Of a stretch of DNA of 64,000 bases, positions 8,742-20,046 are shown one piece after another (position 1 is the stretch's first letter; the number at the start of each line of letters is the position of its first letter). The stretch covers positions 20,700,209 to 20,764,208 of the forward strand of contig NC_056033.1 of the NCBI RefSeq assembly GCF_004379255.2, read 5' to 3'. Under the pieces are notes generated by a model. It was given only the letters and a program-made list of their open reading frames with translations, was not told the origin of the DNA and did no database searches. The DNA is from Salvia splendens (taxonomy: Eukaryota; Streptophyta; Magnoliopsida; Lamiales; Lamiaceae). The position numbers were made by a program, and so were the translations under genes.

Positions 8742-10132
8742 ATGGAGAACAACTACGAAGGTACTCCAGTTAATCCCGAGGGATGGTCTCAGACTCCCCC
8801 GCCTCCCGGTGTAGGGTCTCAGACGCCCCCGACTCCCGGGCCAGGGTCCCATACTTCCCCGGCTCCTGGGGAGGTGGTTGGCCTCCGATGAGCGGGTACT
8901 ACAACATGTACCCGTGGTAGCATATGATTCCGGGGTGGGCACCCGGCATGCAGCCCCCTATGCAGATGATGCCGGGGTGGGCACCCGGCATGCAGCCACC
9001 GGCGCAACAGATGATTCCCCCGGCGCAGGGGACGCACGGGGGGGACAACGCCTATCGGCCGACTTTTGATTTTTCCACCGGTTCTTCACACACATCGACC
9101 CCAACGGATGCACAGTATACGAAGACCTTCTCCTTAGCGGACTTGGGTTTTGATATTAACGAGGTTTCGGAAACTCTCATTCAAAGCCAGAGAGTAGGGA
9201 GGGGTAAGAAGAAGGGCAAGGCGAAGAAGGTCGGCGAGTCGTCGCAGCCCCAAGCCGAAATCCGGGGCCGGAGGAAGTGGACAGACGCGGAGAACGTTGC
9301 GGTTGCCAAGGCGTGGGTGAGTGTCTGCGACGATCCTCTGGTTTCGAACAACCAGAGGATCGTCAACTTGTGGGCCAAGATAGCCGCAGCCTACAGGGCA
9401 TTTTGCCCTGAAGGGAGACCGTGCACTGGGGAGGAGGTCCGGAAGTGCTGGGACCGAATCAGGGCTGGCGTCTCTCGATTTTCGGGTTTGTACGCCAACG
9501 CCCTCCGCATGCAGACCAGTGGCCAAACAGAGGAAGACTGCAGGAGGATTGCGGAGAGAGCCTACCCCGATCCGGATAAGAAGTACTATGAGTTCACCAA
9601 CTGGAACTGCTACGTTGTGCTCAACGAGTCGGAGAAATTCCGGGTAGGCGTCGACGCTGGCTGGCCGAAGAGGCAGAGACTGAACTATACCGGAGATTAT
9701 AGCGGCAGCAGCGGTGGTTCGTCAGACCTCCCTGAGACGGCCCAGGAGGTCCCGACTCCTCGGTCGTTCGGTCGCCGACCTCGCCCGGTTGGGCAAAGGC
9801 GGGCGCAGCAGGTTGCGAGGGGGGGCACCCCGAGTTCCCAGGACGTCCATTCGGCATCCCCCTTCGGCAGGTCTACCGAGGAGCTCAAATTCTTCGCGCG
9901 CCAACAAACGCGCGCTCAAATGGTGAAGACCTTAGCCGACTTCCAAGCGGCGGTGGACCCCGAGGTGAAAGATTTTCTTCGTGTATTGCTCCAGAGCCAG
10001 CGTGAAGAATTGGAGGCGATGAGGAGGGACACCGGTGGGAATAGCCGCGGCGTAGGTGGCGACGGAGGCGGCGGCGACGACGGTGAAGAAGCGCTGGGCG
10101 ACGACGGAGACGAGGACGGCGGCGATGAGTGA
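8742..10132 (+). pseudogene. Harbinger ORF1 SANT/Myb-like DNA-binding protein, 5' end broken
   Basis: The natural start is probably the ATG at 8742, right after the shared leader. That frame is lost by a frameshift near 8875 and there is an in-frame TAG at 8918. From the Met at 8924 a 402-residue frame is open to 10132. It has a Pro/Met/Gly-rich N-terminus, a basic patch (GKKKGKAKK) and a SANT/trihelix-like domain (about residues 110-205: WTDAENVAVAKAWVSVCDD... KCWDRI), ending in a Gly/Asp-rich acidic tail. In known Harbinger elements ORF1 binds DNA and works with the DDE transposase. Database entries for this family are often mislabelled 'glutathione S-transferase T3-like'. The long open part could still make an N-terminally shortened protein. 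Confidence 0.75.
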
Positions 10133-10730
10133 TTTTGTTTTACTTTTTTAAATTAATGTACTTTTTAATTTTTGTATTTTTTTATATTATTGTACTTTTT
10201 TTTAAAAGTAATGTACTTTTTAAATTTTAATATTATTAATCGAATTTTCCGTATTTGTCTCGTAAATTAAATTCCGTATGTTGATACAAGTGTAAATTAA
10301 ATTATATAATTGTTATTAGTGATGTGGATAGGTAGTGTGAAGGCTATGTGAGGGCTATTTGATGTCCAGTTGATGTGGCAAGCTGATGTGGCAGGAGAAT
10401 TGTAGTACTGATGATGTGGCAGTGTGAAGGCTATTTGATGGCTATTTGACGTCCGTGCTTATTGAAAGATCATTAAATAAGTCGGATACTAGTCTCAACG
10501 AATTAAAAATTCATGTGAGAACTCAAGAATAATAACCCATCATGATATTAATCTTCAAATGTCTATCTTTGAAGTCCAACAATGAGCTCTTAAACTTACA
10601 AAAAAAAGAAACTTAAAGTAAATAAACTAGAAAGGAACTTCAAATTTAATACAATGAAAAATAATTAATATCTTTCCATCTGTTAATAGTAATGCCAGCG
10701 CATATTTGTGTTTGCACAGTGCACAAATAC

Positions 10731-11355
10731 AGGAGTGTGATCAATTGCTAACTCACCCCTTAATTGCTAACTACAACTAATTTAACACCATAAGATTTTA
10801 AAGATCTAATGGTCTATAAATTGCCACATTTAAATTCGTTTTTTGTACTTTAATACTAAAAATTTAGGATTTTAGATCAAAATGTCAACACAGTGAATTA
10901 AACATATCAACACCATGCTTTGAATATGTCGACACAGTTTCATATTGACATTTTACATGTATTAAGTTGACATATTTTGTTACTTATATTGACATAAAAC
11001 TGTTGACGAAATATATGAAAATTTATGAAAATATTATCAAATTTTGACATCGGAACATATGTAAGTGAGATCTCGTTAGAATCCTTATAAAATTATCTTT
11101 AATTTGATATATTTTGTGTAAAAAATAATATAAATTGAGATAGTTATAATCATTTAAAGTTTTGAGATATTTTTTAAAAGTAAGTTATAACTAACTTTTT
11201 TGTTAATTGACATTAATGCCCTAATTGAAATTTTTTGTGCATCGTATTGATATTTGTGGATGAATGATCTTGTGTCTTGATTTAGTAATTCAATGTCTAT
11301 AATTTAGTTGTAGTTAGCAATTTAAGAGGGAGTTAGCAATATAACATACCCTTAC
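10731..11355. mobile_element. Long-TIR MITE (about 50-bp terminal repeats)
   Basis: The left end (GTGTGATCAATTGCTAAC, then TTGCTAACTACAACTAA) is repeated in reverse complement at the right end with TTGCTAACTCCC and TTGCTAACTACAACTAA blocks. The interior is AT-rich with TTGACAT-like repeats and no gene. The end of a related copy is seen at 56741-56862. I could not pair a target duplication, so the superfamily is open (Mutator-like is possible). Confidence 0.6.
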
Positions 11356-11430
11356 TATAACATTTATTTTCTAAAATACAAAATTATTTGTAGATAAAAA
11401 AGCTATTGGTGTCATATTTTGATAATGATA

Positions 11431-14233
11431 TGTCACGACCGCCCTTACTAAGGATAGTGAAGACGGGGAAAACGTGACGAGGGGAGGGACTAAGGAGCGG
11501 GGAAGAAAAGGGGGACGCAATGAAAGACAACAATAAAAGACGAGATTGAATATGAAAACCCAATTAACTTCAAAAAGAAATATTTTGGTCTATCGAATAG
11601 TTAAACAACGGATTAATGTCTCAAGGTAAATAATGTCGTAACGTAGTGTGGGGAAAAATGAAAGACTTTATCAAGAACGATTCGAAACAAGGCAGCGGAA
11701 AAACAAGTATCAAAGGAGAGTCATAGGATGACGCCCATGTATGAAGACACGACGCATCCGGGAATTCCTAAAGCTCACTCAACATCTGCTGCAACATCCC
11801 GCTCAACCTGCACATAGAGAAAACATATGCAGGGCTGAGTACTTGTTGTACTCAATGGGCTCATGCCGAAAACATTTTATAACAGTTATGTCATCCATAC
11901 CAGTGAACTCGAGTTTTACATGTAGTTAAGAAATATCATCGAGAACACAAAAACATTTTCATAGTCTGGCCAGACAAAACAATCTCTCCACTTTCTCATC
12001 AATCAATCAATCAATCAATCACATCCTCTTACCATAGTGCGACGAAAGTGTGGCCACACTATTCGCCCACGAGACCGACCGACTTGCAAGGACGGCTCCC
12101 GATCCCACCTGTGTACACAGCCTGATAGGGTTTGCGGCCCTACTCAGACCCGAATTAGTTTATCATAGCCCTATATCCTAATGGAGCGAACTCACAAACT
12201 AGGCATAAAGCATAATCTCAATATAGCCCTATAGCCTAACGGAGCAAGCTCAAACGAACTAGGCATCAGGCAACAATCTCAACATCAAAACAATCACAGC
12301 ATGATATAACACTTTAAACCACCCTTATAGTTCCACAATCATACTTTGAAAAAATAAAAGAGTTTAGTTAAAGAAAGTCCACCTCGATTGCTTACAAAAC
12401 ACTGTGCACAACTTTATTGAAACACTTGCTCTTCGTACCCGCGTACGTACAACAATCTTTGTCAACGCCATAAATATAAAGCACAATCAGCCTTCCATCA
12501 CAACAATTATCATGCATGCCCTAACGTTCCTTTCATCGTCTCTTTAATTTACCCATCCCAAACGTTCACAACCATAACGAAACAATACCCTAGCATACAT
12601 CAACGTATAACACATAACCACGTCATAAGATACATTCCTAAATCATACATGCATAATATAATTCACTCAAACTTGGCAACAAGTGATATTTCCACATAAC
12701 AACAAATCTGGCAGAACTGCGCGGTTGGTTAGAAAAATTCACCAAAAATCCATCCGATATCCAATGAGGCTGAAATTTTCACGCAACTCAGAAGACACTT
12801 CAAATTTCATCTAGTTCAAAATTTCACATCAAAAGGAGGTCATTTAGTCAGTCAAATAGAAAACAAAACTTTCTGGGCGAGAATACAAGTTTATGGTAGA
12901 ATTACGCAGTCAACTTCAAACATTTATTAAAATTTCATCTTTCGTCAAAAGGGGCTGAAATTAACACAAAACACAGAAAACACCTTCAAGTTTACTCAGT
13001 TAAAATATTGTGTCAAAATTCGATCGTTTGGTCAGTCAAACACACGTTGGCATCCACTGTCCGAACAGCACAGTTTTCAGGCTTCACAATTTCGAAATTA
13101 GGGTTTCTTCCTCATTCACCCAAACACAAATTTTTCATGCTTCCAACACACAATCATGCTTCAAAAGATTCTCACAATCAAGTTCTCATATAATCACACA
13201 TCATTCACAAATGATTCATTCAAACTTCACCCATATTCATTCAAAATCGCATATTCACAATTGTTCTCATACAAACACAAATTCCCACCGATTAATTATG
13301 CGATCTAAGATTCCTACACTCACTATATGCATGAAGGAATCAAGAACAAGGTTTCAATGGAGAAGATGAGGAAAATTTTCAATTATACCTTCTTGGATCG
13401 AAAACCAAACGGTAGAAGCAAAGATGGATGCGATTCGTCGGGAACTCTTGAAAATCAAACTCCAATGGATGCAAGAACAAGAATTGGAAGGAATTTTGGA
13501 GAGGATGAAGAGAGGGAGGGAGAAAACGTGTGGGAGGGAGAGAGGGAGGGAGGCGTGGGAATGAGGAAAATAGGGTTAGGGTTTTTTTTTTGTTCTATTT
13601 ATTCAAGAATTACTCCCCCACTTAAATAAAACAAATTAAAATTGGTGGAAGAAAAAGAATAGGGAATAAGCGTGTACTTCTGAAGGAAATTGAGGTTGCG
13701 AGGTTTTTTTGACTAATTAAATAGAGATATGGTTCAAATCAAATTTATTTTGAGAGAAAGAATCCCACAAAATAGGAACAAAATAATTCAAGAATCTCCA
13801 AGTAGAAAAGAAGGGAGGGGGCGAAAATTATAAGTATTTCCACAAGGAAATAATTTAAATCCCAATTTAAATAGGCTAAGGAAAGATTTGGCAAGGTATG
13901 GTAGGATTTAATTTGGATAAATATCTCAAAACAATTAATTAAATCCAAGAAAGAAAGTATTATTTCCAATAAATAGGAGGGCCGAAAATTTCAAATAAAA
14001 TGGCTAGAATGATTATGCATGATCCCACTTAATTTAATTCACACATTGGAAGCTTAATCACGTTAACTCACATAACCCACAACAGCTAATTTCACATAAT
14101 TAACTCAAACACATAGAGACTCAATTTCCACAAAAGAAATTCTTATTCAACATCCACATTAAAAATAATAAAAAATAAGCCATCAAATAAGAATAATAAT
14201 AATAAAAAGTTACAAATTTTCCGGGGTGCTACA
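11431..14233 (-). mobile_element. Solo LTR of a long-LTR gypsy family, perfect TSD
   Basis: The plus strand begins TGTCACGACCGCCC and ends GGGGTGCTACA. The 5-bp direct repeats TGATA flank it on both sides (11426-11430 and 14234-14238). On the minus strand it has the same internal landmarks as the LTRs at 20047-23074 and 35076-36550: a telomere-like AACCCTAACCCTA, a GGTGGACTTTCTTT block, a TACTCAGCCCTGCAT block, and the ending GGGCGGTCGTGACA. No internal region remains, so it arose by LTR-LTR recombination. Confidence 0.9.
11998..12020. repeat. Short (ATCA)n microsatellite
   Basis: About five copies of ATCA in a row lie inside the solo LTR. Confidence 0.8.
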
Positions 14234-14238
14234 TGATA

Positions 14239-14633
14239 ATTATATTCCGACACTAGAAGAGTATTTGAAGGTTTCCGTAGTATCCGGTTGTTACAGCTTA
14301 CATGATATACGTAATTTAAAAAAAATATATTATTATCTTACAGAAAATAACATAAAACATTAAACTCTGCAGTAATATACTACATGCTGTCTCCATTAAA
14401 TGTTCCATATTTCCTCTTTTACATATATTTAGGTTTAATTTAGATAATGTTTGGATTTAAATAAAAGGTTAGTGCATGTAAATAATCGAGATACAATATT
14501 TTCTAATTTTTCTCCCAAACTTTTTGGTAATATAAATATGTCAATACGTTCTAGTTTAGAACTTTTCTTATTTTTCTCATCTGATGAAGTTAAAGTCAAT
14601 GTGGACTACACATGACATATTACTATCAACGTC
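14239..14633. other. Intergenic, no gene seen
   Basis: AT-rich sequence between the solo LTR and the hAT MITE; I see no frame or repeat structure in it. Confidence 0.5.
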
Positions 14634-14918
14634 TAGACCTACCCAAGTTTTACCGAAACGGTGGTTAAAATCGGAACCATAATCGGCGGTTACAGTTTCG
14701 AACCAAAACCGTGAGAACTTACCCGAACAGAAACCGTTAATTTTTGAACCATGGTTCAGTTCATGTTCAAAAAATTTTCGAACCGAAACCGGGCTCGGTT
14801 CCGGGACGTTCCAAACCGGAACTGCGAAAAACCGTGAAACCAAGCCGGAACTGCGAAATACCCTCTCGATTCGGTTTTGGTTAGGCAATTTTCAAAACCA
14901 GAACCGTGGGCACCTCTA
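14634..14918. mobile_element. Short hAT MITE
   Basis: The ends are TAGACCTACCCAAG and, in reverse complement, TAGAGGTGCCCACGG. The inside is packed with GAACCG/CGGTTC-like repeats typical of hAT subterminal regions. The 8-bp flanks TCAACGTC and TCAATGTT match at six positions and differ by transitions, consistent with an aged 8-bp duplication. The frame across it has no known domain. Confidence 0.7.
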
Positions 14919-15066
14919 TCAATGTTGTGAAACGGGCAAACTAATATGACGGGTTATTTGCATGCTAGCCTGTATATACACGGACTAATGGTGGGTTCAA
15001 GCTTATTGATTAGTTGTATCAAATGGCATATTTGTAATTTTTTTTATTTTTTTCTGATTATAGATA

Positions 15067-15279
15067 TTCCTCCATTTGTTCCAAGGAAGATGATCCATTC
15101 CTTAGGTAGCATGAGATTTTATACAATCTAATTTTGTTGATAGAGTGAAAAGAATAAAGTAAGAAAAAAGGAATAAAGTAGTGATAAATGTGTTTGCATT
15201 TTTAGTAATGAGTCATTTTGATTGAGATAAACTAAAAAGGAAAGTTGGTCCTATTTAATGGAACGGGGGACGGAGAGAG
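15067..15279. repeat. Stowaway-type MITE
   Basis: It is flanked by TA on both sides. The left end is a worn TCCTCCATTTGTTCC and the right end GGAACGGGGGACGGAGAGAG is the Stowaway terminal repeat in reverse. The interior is AT-rich. Confidence 0.7.
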
Positions 15280-15485
15280 TATCATTTAAGGGGTGTTGAT
15301 CTATTAAAATTCAAACCCGTATTCATTGACATTTATTTAGTGTTGAACTTGTTTCAATTAAATCCCGATTTATATATGTTTCACTTGTTTCTGACATAAA
15401 ATTAAAACCATTGTGACTATTATTAACTTAATTTAATAGTTTTACTAAAATAAAAAGTAAATTAAATATATCCTTGAATGAGGTA

Positions 15486-15689
15486 CTCCCTCCGTCCCAT
15501 TGAAGATGGTCCACTTTCCGTTTTGGTTTGTTCCAACCAAAATGATCCATTACTAAAAATGAAAATATCTTTCTATCAACTTTATTTACTCTCTTTTATT
15601 TTACTCTCTCCACTTCACATACAAAATAAAGTTGCATAAATTCTCGTGCCACCTAAAAAAAGGGGTCATCTTCCTTGGGATTGAGGGAG
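15486..15689. repeat. Stowaway-type MITE
   Basis: TA-flanked, it starts CTCCCTCCGTCCCATTGAAG and ends in a TTGAGGGAG repeat. Internal GATGGTCCACTTTCC and GGGGTCATCTTCCTTGGG pair as an extended hairpin. Confidence 0.85.
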
Positions 15690-15691
15690 TA

Positions 15692-17059
15692 AAAGGCTTG
15701 TTATACAAGTAAAACTTGAAGTGAATCAATCCAAAAGGTAATTATATAAGTGTATAAACATTATTTTTTTATTACTATTAGTATTATCCTTGAAATAGGT
15801 ACACTTGAATTATGCAATATAATCACACAAATGACTTGTGATGAAGTTTTGTAAAATAATTAAACTTAATAAATTAGATATATTTCTATAAAGAATAGTA
15901 CTGTGATGTAGTTTTGCAATTTTTTTATACCAATAGTTTTGGAATTTTTTATTTGGTAATAACTAAAGGAAAAGTATAATTTACTAAATATAACGTCATA
16001 TATTATTCAAATACTGTAACTTCAAATTTTTCAAAAAATGAAAAGGTCTAAATGATGCGGCAAAATCAAAATATTCTTATTTTGACTTTATTAATAGAAA
16101 ATAAATACTAGTACTAACTCTTTGCGCTTATAAAATTAGTCGCATTTTGTCATTTCTAGATGTTAAAGAAAAATAGTTTTTTTTTTCAAAAATGAAAACT
16201 GTCACTCATGTTTTATCTAACTTTTCTCAAATTTCTCTAAATCTCACTCTTCCTTATCTCTCTGTCTTTACTTTTTCTCTTTCACTCTTCTACTCTATCT
16301 ACTTTTTCTTCTCCCTCTCTAACTTTACCAATTTCTCATAAAACTCGTGATGTGCACAAATAAGACTATTTTTTTTGAACGAACAAAATATTTGTTTATT
16401 ATAAATATATATGTCAGGGGATTGAGTTGTGACAATATTACTGGTTATACTAAGCATGTGGTTTATAGAAATCAAATTAAAAGCCTTATGAATGAATCAA
16501 TGTCCCAAAGTTAATGGATCAAACCAATCATGTGTTGAATAACGTGACCATGATAATCTAACATATATACCTCAAACAAATAATCGGGCTTGACCTCTAG
16601 TAAAGTAGTAATAATGGGATGATGATACTGATGTGATATTGTGTGAAATCCACGTACATTAACAATATATTAAAGATATGTTTAACCTCTAAAAAAAGGC
16701 ACTTTCGCAATATCCAATTTAAAATTTTCCATTTCGTTGTCTTCTTAAATCTTTTAAACCAGTCCGCAAATTGTGCGTCGACTATATTTCCAAAGTCAGA
16801 ATATGATAGCACTGGATTTGATTATATCATTTGATCTTCGAATAATATTTCAGAAGGAAAAGAATACACGTTAGATATATACTAATGATATGTTATTACT
16901 CACTTTAGATAAGTGGTTGTAACCTCGAGACAATTGAGTAAAATGTATGTGCTCAAAGGATTGAAAAATGTAAAAACATCCCCCCCTCAAAAACACTACT
17001 ATTGCTTTCTCCACTATAATTACGACGCTTGTTCTTTATCTTTGTTCTCACATGATTCT
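15692..17059. other. AT-rich intergenic stretch
   Basis: No gene with recognisable domains is visible. A CT-rich run (about 16250-16330) and a sequence pair resembling worn MITE ends (16100-16380) are the only structure I see. Confidence 0.5.
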
Positions 17060-17600
17060 TGTTGGAAGAGATAACAAAGTTGGTCAAGCCGCTGCATGCC
17101 AAGTTGATCAAGCTATTAGTCAAGCTGCTGCTAACCGAGTTGATCAAGCCGCCACCTGCCGAGTTGATCAACATGCCGCGATCCATGATCTCAAGTCACT
17201 GGACCGTCAAGCTGATAAAGCTGCAGTACGTTGTGCGCAAACCAGAACAACCATGAACTCCACGAGAGCTGAAGCTGAGAATGAGACAAAGAAGAGGAAA
17301 GAGTGTGTGGCACAAAAGGAGCCAATGATCAACCTCGCACGTGTTGAAACCGCCGACAAGCCAGCTAAGATGGAGAACCACATGTGTACTTGGCGCGACG
17401 TGGTGTTGCGCGGTTTAAAGAAGAAACATGTCTTGCAGAGTTTGTTATAGTAAATTAGTACAATGTTTTAGGTCGTTGGAATGTAGTATATATGTATTGC
17501 ATTTGGTTACCTTTGAAGTAATGAAAAATGCCAATTTGAGCTCTCTCTCCAAATATATCTCTAGTCTGTGTGTGTCCATAGCTTCCACACCTTTCTTTCA
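17060..17600 (+). repeat. 5' LTR of the copia element
   Basis: It starts TGTTGGAAGAGATAAC, ends CTTTCTTTCA and directly meets the primer binding site, giving 541 bp with TG...CA ends. Near its start are tandem GTTGATCAAGCC-like repeats (about 17085-17180) that happen to keep an open frame. The 3' LTR is absent, so the boundaries cannot be checked by alignment within the window. Confidence 0.7.
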
Positions 17601-17612
17601 TGGTATCAGAGC
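17601..17612 (+). other. Primer binding site of the copia element
   Basis: TGGTATCAGAGC complements the 3' end of initiator tRNA-Met, the usual primer of copia elements, and lies immediately after the LTR. Confidence 0.9.
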
Positions 17613-17670
17613 AGGATCCCACTGAACCGGGCTCTTGATCCTTTTGTTCTTTTTCCTTTACTACTCAAAA

Positions 17671-20046
17671 ATGGCAGAAGCCAATGAAACTATTCTGGTG
17701 GCAACACTGCCACCAATTTTCTCTCAGTTGCCCCCCATCTCGGTTAAACTAAGTGATGGAAATTTTCTTATGTGGCAACAACAAGTTGATGTTGCGGTGT
17801 ATGGGTACGACCTTGAAGGATTTATCACAGGGGACACTGATCCCCCTCCACAATTGATTCCAGACCGAGATGGAGAGTCTATGGTTTCAAATCCAGCTTA
17901 CATGAGTGGCTGGATGGCTCTTGTCTTCCTTATTCGAAAATGCTCTAACCTTGGTAGTAGGGCTCAGATCTGCTAGAGACATATGGTGTGCTCTAGAGAC
18001 AAACTTTGCAAGCCGCTCCATGGCTAAGGTGATGCAATATCGACAACAAATGCAGAATTTGAAGAAAGATGGAATGTCAATGACTGACTATCTAGGAAAG
18101 ATGAGAACATTGATTTGCTTGGTTAAGTGGGCTGTAGAATCTCGGAAGCCGAACAAGTGCTCCACATTCTTGGAGGACTTGGGCAGGATTATGATCCTGC
18201 TGTATGTGCAGTGACTTCCAGATCAGATCCTTGGAGCCTTGGAGACGTTAGTGAATTTCTGCTCAGCTTTGAGTCAAGAATGGAGTCAACTAGAACAAAT
18301 TCTGTTAGCTCAGATGGATCACAACCATCATTGAATCTTGTCTAGCAGCAGTCTGGACAGAAGATGGAGTCTCCAAATTTCAATAACAACAGATTTGAAG
18401 CAGTACATGGAAGAGGTTTTGGAGGAAGATTTCAGAGAGGAGGAAGAGGTGGCAGAGGTTTTGGTCGAGGAAATAACAAGATTGTCTGTCAGTTATGTGA
18501 GAAACCTGTCAGTTATGTGAGAAACCTGGCCATTCAGCAGCAAAATGTTGGCATAGGTTCGAGCAAACACCACCTCAAATCCAGTTCAGAGGAAGTTCTC
18601 CACAGCAACACAATCAAGGATTCTTCAATCCTTCAGTTCATCTTGTGCAGTCAGTGCCCAGGTCTCCTTCAGCATCATTCTCTGTTGGGACTCCATCAGA
18701 GTTCAGCTATGGATCAAATGCATCGTCCAGCTGGTATCCAGACTCAGGGGCAACACACCATGTGTCTAATGACTTGAGCAATCTCAACATAAGCACTGAA
18801 TACACAGGAGGTAAGAATCTCTTTCTTGGTAATGGAACTACTGTTAATATTGCAAATATTGGTGAAAGCGTTTTTAAATCTCACTCAACTAAATTCTCTA
18901 GAAAGCTTCATCTCAAAAATCTTTTGCATGTACCTAATATCACCAAGAATCTACTCAGTGTTTCCAAATTTGCTCAAGACAATTCTGTCTTTTTTTAATT
19001 TCATCCAAGTTTCTGTTTTGTCAAGGACCTGAGCACCAGGGAAATAGTGCTCAAAGGAACTCTTGAAAAAGGCCTTTATCATTTCCTGTAGATCATACTC
19101 CAATCAAGCGTGGCCCTGTCCCCTTCTCTTTCTCCACTCCAGAGAGTCCAGATGTGCATTCCCTGAGCTTGAGTAAGCAATCCAACAGTAGTTCCAGTCA
19201 AGTTTCTAGTTCAGTCTTGTCTTTATGGCAGAGTAGACTAGGACATCCTACTCTGGATGTTGTTAAACTTGCTCTCAACAGCTGTAATATTCCTTATAAT
19301 TCAATAGAAACTACTTCTCTTTGCTATCCTTGTTGTGTGTCTAAAGCTCATAGATTACCATATCCACATTCTGCCTCACAACGCAATGCACCTCTGGAAC
19401 TTGTTCATAGTGATCTTTGGGGGCCTTCTCTAGTTAAATCTAGAAATGGATATTCTTACTATGTCTCGTTTGTTGACCACTTTTCTAGATTCACCTGGAT
19501 TTACTTACTCAAAAATAAAAATGATCTCACTGTTGTTTTTAAACAGATCAAGCTTATGAGTGAAAACTTCCTAGGATCAAGAATTAAGATACTTCAATCA
19601 ATCTGGGGAGGTGAGTATGAGGGATTAGTTCCTTTTCTGAAAGAGAGTGGGGTAGTTCATAGAGTATCATGTCCATACACACCACAGCAAAATGGTTTGG
19701 TTGAGAGAAAACACAAACACATTGTGGAAACTGGTCTAGCCTTGTTAGCTCAGTCTTATCTTCCACAGAGATTCTGGGATGATTCCTTTGTCACAGCTGT
19801 TTATCTCATTAATCTTATGCCATCCAAAATCATCAATAACATTTCCCCATATGAGGCTTTTTTTCACTCCAAACCTGACTACTCAGCACTCAAAATTTTT
19901 GGCTGTTTATGTTTTCCTTATACTAGACCCTATAACAACCACAAACTTCAATTTAGGTCTGTTAAAGGGATTTTCCTAGGATATAGTTCCTCTTACAAAG
20001 GATACAGAGTTCTCCTGCCTGAAGGGAAGGTCATGGTGACTAGAGA
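17671..20046 (+). pseudogene. Copia gag-pol remnant (gag, protease, integrase)
   Basis: The ATG at 17671 opens a UBN2-type gag (VKLSDGNFLMWQQQVD). Frames then change near 17950 and 18125, with a TAG at 18343. A 20-bp tandem duplication (18488-18527) splits the CCHC knuckle that starts CQLCEKP. The protease motif WYPDSGATHH follows near 18730, then a further break near 19080. The GAG-pre-integrase region (LWQSRLGHP) and integrase (HSDLWGP, QQNGLVERKHKH) come next. The second catalytic Asp is replaced by Ile (QSIWGGEY where the family has SDWGGEY or SDNGGEF). The frame ends at the nested gypsy LTR before any reverse transcriptase. It is dead, with several independent lesions. Confidence 0.88.

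Larger units (their letters stand above)
8409..10471 (+). mobile_element. PIF/Harbinger element 1, ORF1-only
   Basis: It starts GAGCATCTCCAATAA, followed by a ~190-bp CG-rich block of GGCGTC/GACGCCG words, a TATA promoter and one gene encoding a SANT/Myb-like protein. The 3' part, with GATGTGGCAG motifs, matches the corresponding ends of the elements at 29731-31813 and 49400-50673. The right terminal repeat is eroded (reads GATCTTTCAATAAG in reverse). I could not pair a 3-bp target duplication. No transposase gene is present. Confidence 0.75.
17060..20046 (+). mobile_element. Ty1/copia element, 3' part missing
   Basis: It has a 5' LTR, a primer binding site and then gag, protease and integrase in copia order. 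The element is cut at 20046, inside the region downstream of the integrase core, by the insertion of a gypsy LTR that begins TGTAACGCCCC. Reverse transcriptase, RNase H and the 3' LTR are not found on the far side of the gypsy copy, so the 3' half is lost. Confidence 0.88.

Noticed and set aside
8924..10132. Glutathione S-transferase T3-like gene
   Set aside because: Proteins of this type carry that label in databases, but the sequence has a SANT/Myb-like domain, no GST fold, and lies inside a Harbinger element.
13010..13369. Histidine/serine-rich 119-residue frame
   Set aside because: It lies within the solo LTR, has no domain, and the repeats explain its composition.
14577..14888. 103-residue minus-strand protein
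   Set aside because: The frame coincides with the hAT MITE; its Arg/Phe-rich translation comes from the GAACCG repeats.
17052..17450. Novel 132-residue host gene with VDQA repeats
   Set aside because: It overlaps the copia LTR, starts eight bases before it, and its repeats are explained by tandem U3 repeats.
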